A DNA stretch of 62,961 bases from Cladosporium sp. IMV 00045 (taxonomy: Eukaryota > Ascomycota > Dothideomycetes > Cladosporiales > Cladosporiaceae). Below are positions 55,358-62,961 of the stretch, piece by piece; the stretch's first letter is position 1, and each line of letters begins with the position of its first letter. The notes under the pieces were generated by a model, which had not been told where the DNA came from, did not search any database, and was given only the letters and a program-made list of their open reading frames with translations. The position numbers were made by a program, and so were the translations under genes. The stretch is from contig MSJI02000824.1 in assembly GCA_001931905.2 (NCBI GenBank), positions 1 through 62,961 of the forward strand, in the 5' to 3' direction.

Positions 55358-58300
55358 GGTACGTAGAGACAGGCAAAGCCTCAGACTCACTTGTTTCAAT
55401 GGAATCGACCACTTTTCATTCCTGAAGCCCTGGAAGACAGAGCGACGAAAATATAAAAGTGCGAAGGAATCAAAGGGAAAGGGACTAAGTTAGTGATCCA
55501 ATAACGTTGGGGTCTATTAGCTGGGTTACGGACTGTACTGATTGTTTCTATCATGGCATGAAAAGTCATGCCCATCGACCCATCAACGTCGAATATGGAA
55601 GGTGGCTCACTTTGTTCTTCTGTGAGTACCTGCTTGAGAACGTGAGTTTGGTGGCAGAAGGAGAGTTTGTAGGAGGGTGTGGTTTGACATGATATGATAC
55701 GAGGGAGTCCGAGTTTGGAATCTTCTTCTTGAGTTTTGTATATCTGTAGATAAGAATGTTTTACTGCTTTATACGCATTTACCCTTTTCATTTTGTTTTT
55801 GTGCGGTATAGTGTGGTTGGCTTTCTGTAGGACGTGGATAAGTAGGTTGACTGGTTTCAGTGCGTCAAATAGTGATACTGATGTTGGTGTTCTTGCTTCT
55901 GACAGGCAATGATAACGTCTTATTCGGGAGCTAAGGAGGTGTTGGAGTTGTCTTTAGGCGCGAACTTGGAAGCGGTAGCGAGAATAAGTAGGACAGTCGT
56001 CAACTCAAAAGGTGGCCGTTGTTTGAGCTTGCTTTTGATGCTGCTGGGTTTTCGATCGCTGGAAGACGAGAACCCGGGCTTTTGTAGGCTCCGAGGAAAT
56101 GGGTATCTATCAAAGATGAAGTTGAGGAGGACATACTCAGGTAAGTGCCTGAGCTTTTTTTGTTGCCAGAAACGTTTCGATGGAAATAAGAGGGTTATGC
56201 ATCGCTTGCTATTCTGCTTATCGAGTTATTCCCCGAGTATGACTACTGCGCACAGAAGAATCCCTCAGTGGCCAAAGGTCTGTTATTAAACGATCGCTCC
56301 GCATTGTGTTTGCAAGATCGCAATGGAGCAGCATTTGACGGTAGAATTGCTTCAATAGAATAGTCATATTTCCTGATAGACGTAGAGAAGCATCTCCCAA
56401 TCTGCCAGTCTCCGGATTCACTGTGAGGGATACTGTTCTTATAGAACTCTCGATCTGGAGGCGGCCGTATACTTAGCGTGTCAAATTTCGTGCATTCCTA
56501 GAGGAGGAACTCATCCCGTGAAATTCGATGGGACTTATCCACGGACTTACTGCCATTTTGGGTACCAATCTGGTTCCAGTTGTCTGGATTGACAGCTAAC
56601 CGTCTGCTCCGCACGTACGAGCCATTGCTGGGTGTTTCACTACCAGGATATACAGGTAACGGAGACGAGAAAAACGTGGTGTTCAGTAGCGTTATAACGG
56701 AAGGAGAGCAGTAGCGTGTGTCAGCACTGCTGTCCTTGTGGAAGATGCGAGAGGGGGAGCTTCTATACTCCTTCTTTGATGGAGGCCGAGAACCGTAGAG
56801 AAGAGCACATGAGATTCCCCTTCTTCGCGAGGATGCATGCCTCTTGTTGGCTTTTCGACAAACTGACGGAACAGAGGTCAGAAGTCAGTAAGCGAGTCTC
56901 TCGTGCGATACGGCCAAAGGGTTACAAACGCGCATGAACGCAACGCGTCCGCAAGGTTTATTGGAAGGCCTGATTCCCGATGATGGAGCTGCAGGTCACA
57001 TGCAGTCAATCCCTGAAGTCTACAACAATGGTGATCAACGTGATCAACAGTCGATAAGACCAAGATGAATATACAAACCTCTTCTCCCACATCACATGCC
57101 TCGGCAGTTGCATGTATCCTGAGGATTCAGGTGTGAAGTGTCAAGCTGTGATGCTTTCTCGGTACCACGACTTCGAGACTGTCACAGAACTCTCTTTCGT
57201 ATAAAGTCACATCCATATGTCCTGACTCTGCTTCATCAACGTGTTCGTGGTGCAGATCATTCCATTGGTGGTTGGAGGACGTCAATAATTAGCATCCCTG
57301 AATCACGCAAGATCCACCCGCTCAGCCGGTTTCCGTTCATTCCTTGCTGCCCAGGCCAGCTGTCACCCACAAGTTCCACAACATCCGCCCACAATCCGCG
57401 GCCGGATCTACATGCAGAGTCATGCTTGCAGTCCAAGTGCTCGCACGTGCTCCATGGTTGTGTGCAATGGACTTGCAGGAAGACATGAACCCCTCAGCCC
57501 TGACAGTTCAGAGAAAGAACGAGACTATTGCTGTCAATAGTGGACGCAAAGGTTTGTGTTGAGTGTGACGAAAAGGCTTGTCTGTGAAATAGTTTACCCC
57601 TGCCGCGGGACACATGAGTCTTTTCTTCCTCTCGTACGCCACGTTCGGCTGTCTCTCGGGGTCCTATTGTACCAATACCACGGACCGAGAGATATGGCAT
57701 GAGAGGGCAATGAAAGCCGACATGTGTTCCACTCTCGCTCTATCAGAGCACACGAAGATTGATAATCCAACAAGACACCCCAACCCCTGCTATCAGATGG
57801 CCCTCGCACCCGGTTCTGCTTTCCGCCGTTGCAGATGCTTGCAGATCAATCGAGTAAATGGACATGGCTCACGAGTCAAGCTCATTCCGCCCACATCCCT
57901 TGGCCCGCACCGGCTGCCTGGCATTATTGCTCCTTTGGAACGTCCGTCGTGATTCGAACTCGGGTCAGCGAGACTCTTCCTGAGCCACGGGGTATGTATC
58001 AAGCACGTGTTGGAAACCGCAAACCCTATAGCATCCTTCAACTGTTGCATTACCTGCTTGCGATGTTTCTTCGGCACCTGAAGAAATTTTTATAGGGCCT
58101 TGTCTGAGTTTGCAGGAGAAACCTGCATCTGTGAGGACTTCACGGACAAAACGCGGGTTTCCGGGAGATTGCCGCTTGACTCCCTCTACAACGGAATATT
58201 GTCATCATCACCTCTCGACACACGCCTGGTCTTGTTGGTGTGGAGGCGTGGAGCCCACGAACACAACGTCTGAGAGGGTGGAAGGGTCTTTCCACTTTTC

Positions 58301-59545
58301 CACAGCGAAATGGCAATGATTCGACACAATCGATAATCATTGTACTCGCGACTCATGTGGGCATTGGCCACGTCAAGCCCAGTCCAGTCTCCAGGATCAT
58401 CAAGCATCATAGTGCCCGCGGCGGCCACCTCGTGCACAACGCCCGGATCTGGTGGGAATCCAGGACTGCAGTCCGCATGATCGCCGGCTAGAATGCGGCC
58501 GCGTCCACTACCTCCTACTACGGAGGTACTGTTGGCCCTTGGGACAGGCAAGTGTGCTGTGGTTACCGCATCCTGTTTTAGGCCAACAGATGATCGATGG
58601 TGGTATGTGCTGGTACCAGATTTCTGATACGCACACTGTACATGCTAGAGGCCACCGGCTCAAGGGATGTCGTCTCGCCTGCGTTTCGATTGTCACTGAA
58701 CGTTTGGGGCATGCCAGTGAAAACACTGATTCCAATGCACGCTTGTGGCGGCCTATTAAGCGACGTCGATTTTTCTGAAGTCCACCTCATTTCTGTGCCG
58801 AGTACCCGGAAAGTCAATTCTATCACCTGCGTGTGCCTTGGAGTGGAGAGATTCTCCGTCAATTTCTGCATCAGCGAATCAGAGATTACGGCGCTAGGTA
58901 CCGAAGCGACTGAGAGTTGTCTAGCTCTCAGCCTCTGACTATTAATGCTGGGCTAGGGTTCTACATATGGAATTATCGGATGCCCAGAGATGCCCAGGGT
59001 GCTCCACAAGGCGACTCTTCAACCCGGATGGCTGCGGTCACAATCAAGCCTACTCCACTTACCGCTGTATCGCAATGAAACTTTGACCGCGCAACAGCAC
59101 TGGCCTTGTTGAGACATCCAAGGCACGTATAACGTGAAGACGACACGTGAGAACGTCAAACTTGCTCCATCTGGGCGAACGCTCTGAAACTCACGAGCTG
59201 ACCCCGAAGCCGTTACGCTGCTGGCTGCAACCATGGCGCGGCATGCTCCTCATCACGATAGTACAGTAGCGACTAGTGCCTAACACATCACTACAGGACG
59301 CCTGAATTCTCTGACCGCACGGCGGCCTAAGAAGACTCGGCAGTCGAAGCGTCGCCCTGAGCGGCTCCCATGAGGTTCCCCAGATATACAAGGGTCACCC
59401 TTGTGCCGTGACTCTGATCATGCATGTCCACGATCCCTTATACATACCTCTGCCCTGCCGTCTCGGCCATTGCCCTGTTCTGTCCTGTTGCTAGTCGTGA
59501 ACCACGACCTGTGGCTTCTGCAACCTACACAACTCCAACAACACC

Positions 59546-60936
59546 ATGGCAAGCCACCTCGCAGGCGTGGAGGCCATCGGAAACATCATCATCCCTACGA
59601 AGGAAATCCTCTATGCCTGGCAAACCGATGCGTACCCTCATGGCGAACGACGAAAATGGATGCCCGCCTATGCTCTCACCCTGATCGTTATCAGTACCGT
59701 TCTCGTGATCCTACGGTTGATCCTTCGATTGAGAAGACACGGTGGGGGATTTGGGCTGGATGATGCCTTGCTCGTCCCTTCGTGGATGCTACTCGTCGCC
59801 TTCACCGTTGTGGTTGTCTGGTCCGCTGAGAGCGGAACTCTCGATCGTCACATGTGGGATGTCAACCCGACCAAGTATCAAACAGTTGCTTTAGTAAGTC
59901 GGGACCTGTCTTCTCTTTCGAGCGATCATAGCTAATTTCATTCAGAGTGCGTGGGTTGGTCAACTCATCTTCCTCGTCGGCACCTGCTTAATTCGAATCT
60001 CAATCCTGCTTTTCTACCGACGCATGGTCAAGGGAACTTTCAAGCGGCGATGGAAGTACTCTGTCTGGGTTGCGATTGGTATCACGCTGGTTTGGTCGCT
60101 CGCCTTCTCTATCATGATCATTGCTACTTGCACGCCAGTGGAAGCGTCCTGGAGGGTATTCGATCCTTATTACACCGAGGACTGGACTTGTGTCGACACG
60201 AGAATCTCCAACACGGCCGCAGGTGTCTTGGCTGTTATCAGCGATTGCTATTCTTTGCTTCTTCCGTGGTCAATGATCTGGCCGCTTGAAATGCCCAGAC
60301 GTCAGAAACTTGCTTTGAACATGGTTTTTAGCTTCGGTATTGTCGTGGTGGCCGCCGCAGCCTGCCGCACGTATTTCTCTTCGCAACTCGGCAAAGATTA
60401 CGATTCCACGTGGTAAGTACTCACCTTCGAAGACAAGCGATAGTGCATCAGTACTGACATAACACAGGGTCGGGTTCTGGGTGTATTTTTTCACCCTTCT
60501 CGAATGGAATCTGGCTATCATTTGTAACTGCGCTCCCTCCCTTCGCGCCTTCTTCCGAACATATCTCAAGGACAGCGTCGACAAAGCTCTCAACAGCTTC
60601 TCAACCCGCAGCCGGTACAAAGAAACCAACACGGACGGCACGACTGTGTCACACAACAACATCGAGCTCAAGCGAAGCATCACTGTTGAATCGGAAAAGC
60701 CGCTCAACGTGAGGGTCCAGGGCAGAGAACGCGACTCAGACTCAGAATCTTCCGAACGCCTAGAACCCGTTCACGAGGTACCGCAAGCTCATCTTCAGGA
60801 TAAGCGAAAGACTTTCCTGGACATGAAGGGATCGCCACCTCAGTTCGTCCCAACCCATACTCCTTGGTCAGAGTCCCAAGTCAACATCGTTGTTACAGGG
60901 CCCGAAGAGGCAAAGAGATCTCCGGAACACGTCTGA
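59546..60936 (+). CDS. rhodopsin-domain (PTH11-like) integral membrane protein
   Basis: Exons 59546..59893, 59946..60412 and 60468..60936 give 427 residues in one frame. Seven hydrophobic spans start with YALTLIVISTVLVILRLILRL. Family blocks: GGFGLDDALLVPSW, then AWVGQLIFLVGTCLIRISILLFYRRM, VDTRISNTAAGVLAVISD, LLPWSMIWPLEMPRRQK, NMVFSFGIVVVAAAACRTYF, and the last span with FWVYFFTLLEWNLAIICNCAPSLRAF. The C-terminal ~120 residues are a hydrophilic tail with Ser/Asp/Glu clusters (RDSDSESSERLE), probably cytosolic. No CFEM domain. PTH11 of rice blast is a surface-sensing receptor; most relatives are uncharacterised. Unrelated in sequence detail to the 307-residue member at 20.8-21.9 kb. Confidence 0.9.
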
Positions 60937-61273
60937 GCGTGTGGATCGCTTCTTTCAATCTTCTATAATTTTTCTTTTCTTTTCTTATTTAATCTGCTTT
61001 GAGGAACGTCACGAGTGATCGATCGCAATATACCAACAGAACGAACATAGGATACCAGCAGTGTACCAACAAACATTAACATCGCGCGATGCATCTCACT
61101 CATAGTATAATTCATCAACCCACTTTCTGTCCTTTCGAGCTTTGTCCGACACCATCGACCACACCAGAGGATAAAAGGGAGGATCCAGACAATTGCTCAC
61201 CGCTGAAGTGCCCGCCACATTGGATGCCTCACATGTGTAAAGAAGCAACAGTAACGAGTGAGCTGAATCCCAC
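60937..61273. other. short intergenic between convergent genes
   Basis: 3' flanks of the PTH11-like gene (plus) and the RBR gene (minus); T-rich segment at 60965..60992 could be part of the polyadenylation region. Confidence 0.6.
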
Positions 61274-62340
61274 TCACCACCAATCAGGAATCCATCCAGC
61301 AACTTCGCCAGCGGCCCCGACAGCACCTCCTCCAGCGATTCCTCCAACAACTGCGTGAGGCGGAGCCGGAGGTGCCGGAGGTGCACACCCGCAATATCTG
61401 CCGTTGCGATTGATCAGCTCCATGCAATGCCAGCAGAACTCGGTGTTGCACTGCGTGCCTGAATGCGAAAAGAAAGAGTCAGTACATTCAAATCCCGTCA
61501 AAAATCTCAATCCTCGGTCATACTCACACAGCATATGGCGACATCCACCATTCTTCTCAATATTCTTGGCACAATTCGGGCACTTGCGACTCTGCTTCTG
61601 GATGACAGCGAGGCTCTTATCCTCCTCCTCGATGCGATCTTTGACACGCGCCTGGTACTCCTCGCAAGTCTCGCTCTCGTGCCACGGCCTATCGCACGCG
61701 ACGCAGGCTTTGGCGCCGCAGGCGTTGCACACGCATATGTCTGGCTTGGGAGGCGGCAGGGAGGGCGTGCTGGGTGGTGACTTTTTGGACTTCTTGAACC
61801 CGAGTTTCTTCACCCATTTCTTGCTTGTCGATTTTGGAGGAGATCCTTCGGGTTTGATGGCGGCTTCTTCGGCTTTGATGATGGGTTCTTCGGGTTTGGA
61901 GCTTTCGTGGACTTGGCCAGCGCGGCAGTTGATTGCCAGACACCAGCGCCAGCCGGGGGTGTTTTCTGCGATGTAGTTGCGCTCTAGTTCGTCGTATCTG
62001 CATGGGAAACAATCAGTCACACCAGTCGAAGAGCTTGAATTTTAATGAAAACAACAAACACTGCCTACCTAGCAAACACCTTCTTCGTCACTGCCATTTC
62101 GACATCCCCACGAGTCATCTTCTCGTCACACTGCGGGCATTTAATGTGAGGGTTGAAAGCTTTGCTTTCGATCTGCGAAACGATCCATGCCCGCAGGCAC
62201 TGCTTGCAGGTGTTGATCAGGTGCTCGCAGGTGTCGGTGGGGTTGTAGTCGGGGAATTGCGATGAGGTGCGGTCGGTCAGGCAGGTGTGGCATGGGTAGC
62301 GTTCGGGTTGTAGTTTGATGCGTTTGCTGGATGGAGCCAT
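61274..62340 (-). CDS. RBR-type (RING-IBR-RING) E3 ubiquitin ligase with basic insert in IBR
   Basis: Predicted E3 ligase of the ariadne-like RBR class. Exons 62340..62069, 61997..61528 and 61458..61274 (donors GTAGGC and GTGAGT) give 308 residues. RING1 at ~17-75: CHTCL, CEHLINTCKQCL, IKCPQCDEKM. IBR: WCLAINC, then after a long insert CNACGAKACVACDRPWHESETC. Rcat/RING2: CPNCAKNIEKNGGCRHMLC joined by splicing to TQCNTEFCWHC, in which the cysteine of NGGC corresponds to the catalytic Cys of RBR ligases. The second intron splits RING2. The insert is Lys/Ser/Pro-rich (KKWVKKLGFKKSKKSPP). The C-terminus is Gly/Ala/Pro-rich (GCAPPAPPAPPHAVVGG). Start at 62340 gives MAPSSKRIKLQPER. Substrate unknown. 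Confidence 0.88.
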
Positions 62341-62961
62341 GGCTGCGTTGGGGAGGAGTTCTTGTTCGGTCGGTCGAGTTCGATTGGTTGGCTGGGTGGT
62401 GGGAGGTTGAAGGTAGTGGATGGCGATCGGGGTTTTTGGAAGAGTGGCGAAGCTTGGGTCGCTCAGGCTATGGGTGCCTTGTGCCTGGAGGGTTATCGAG
62501 GGCATGTGACTGCACGTGAAGAACAGCCAGCATACATGCGTGGCCCTGACGGGCGATGACGCAGATGTAAGTGAAGTGTTTCCCAGCCCAGCTTCACATG
62601 TCATGTGCTTTCATGACAGCAACAGAACATCAGCAGTGAATGCAGAAGATGTGAAGCTATAGGAACTGGGTATTCACAGCACCTAGAAAGTGCCCATCAT
62701 CGCCTTTGCCGAACGACAAAGTGAAGTCTGTCTGCCCTATGACCCACAAAGGCAAGGCTGAAGATGACGAGTCAAAGGCAACGCAGAGTATTCTCACGAA
62801 ATTGTAAAGAGTTGAACAAGTTGATTGAAGTTGGAGATAGAGATCAAACACCGTGTTCCATGCATTTCTTGTTTCTTACTCAGCCACATATGCAGGCAGC
62901 CGCTGCAGCCTGTTATGTCACCTTTGGTTGCCGGCGGCCCCCCCCCCCCCCCCCCCCCCCC
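62341..62961. other. RBR promoter side and terminal poly-C run
   Basis: Upstream region of the RBR gene; no other gene seen. The window ends with more than 20 consecutive C from about 62939, directly after GGCGG. A homopolymer at a sequence end is more likely an assembly or read artefact than biology, as the fungal telomere repeat would be CCCTAA/TTAGGG. Confidence 0.6.

Larger units (their letters stand above)
54726..59545. other. 4.8-kb gene-poor region
   Basis: No supportable gene in either strand. It holds the 3' UTR of the CCDC47-like gene, a GAG/GAA trinucleotide tract at 55180..55241 and a short TGATC-based tandem at about 55326..55357. A tRNA-like scrap with a TTCGAAT string lies near 57950 (minus). 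ORFs such as 55909..56289, 58186..58551 and 58597..58938 lack any family signal. Confidence 0.5.

Noticed and set aside
57935..58000. tRNA-like sequence on the minus strand (TGGCTCAGGAAGAG ... GAGTTCGAATCAC)
   Set aside because: Only an A-box-like and a B-box-like string about 15 bases apart; no room for an anticodon arm, and the T-stem does not pair.

Overview
The window is nuclear DNA of a filamentous ascomycete (Pezizomycotina, most likely a dothideomycete). The evidence is short GT..AG introns of roughly 50-150 bp with GTAAGT/GTATGT-type donors, fungal-only families (chitin synthase, Zn2Cys6 and DUF3425 regulators, PTH11/SAT4-type rhodopsin-domain membrane proteins, DUF3602/GRGGAGN protein, C6-type O-methyltransferase), pyrimidine-rich leaders, and a degraded AT-rich inverted-repeat element that looks RIP-mutated. 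The species assignment is inference.

Layout. (1) 0-15 kb, conserved housekeeping: the 5' part of a chitin synthase gene running off the left edge (minus), a GC-rich unknown protein, low-molecular-weight tyrosine phosphatase LTP1, a large Ser/Pro-rich disordered protein, then two nuclear genes for mitochondrial proteins on the minus strand, COX9 (61 aa in three tiny exons) and MRPL20/mL58, and a GT25 glycosyltransferase. (2) 15-33 kb, gene-poor and accessory in character: a Zn2Cys6 protein and a DUF3425 protein in convergent orientation, a 429-bp foldback element, a relic of a secreted desiccation/Rds1-like protein, a rhodopsin-domain membrane protein, a secreted NTF2-like protein, an O-methyltransferase, a 5S rRNA pseudogene beside a RIP-like tract, small orphan ORFs and a three-finger C2H2 protein. 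(3) 33-54.7 kb, conserved again: a His-rich single-span membrane protein with a PPxY tail, dynactin Arp1, a DUF3602 protein, a 2.5-kilo-residue BEACH protein read from one exon, a vacuolar subtilisin (PRB1/PepC type) and a CCDC47-family ER protein. (4) 54.7-59.5 kb has no supportable gene. (5) 59.5 kb to the end: a second rhodopsin-domain protein and an RBR-type E3 ubiquitin ligase with a basic insert inside its IBR. The window ends in a run of C.

Most genes act independently in general cell biology (cell wall, dynein transport, vacuolar proteolysis, membrane traffic, ER protein insertion, mitochondrial translation and respiration). Only the 15-33 kb stretch has the mix (two regulators, membrane receptor-like protein, secreted NTF2-like protein, methyltransferase) that could be a small accessory or metabolite locus, but no polyketide synthase, NRPS, terpene or other core enzyme is present, so this is a hypothesis. 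I did not find a clearly new system; the best leads are the foldback element, a repeated 10-mer upstream of the C2H2 gene, a telomere-like box upstream of COX9, the PPxY-tailed His-rich membrane protein, and the interrupted RBR ligase. All splice models were worked out by hand from reading frame and GT..AG sites.
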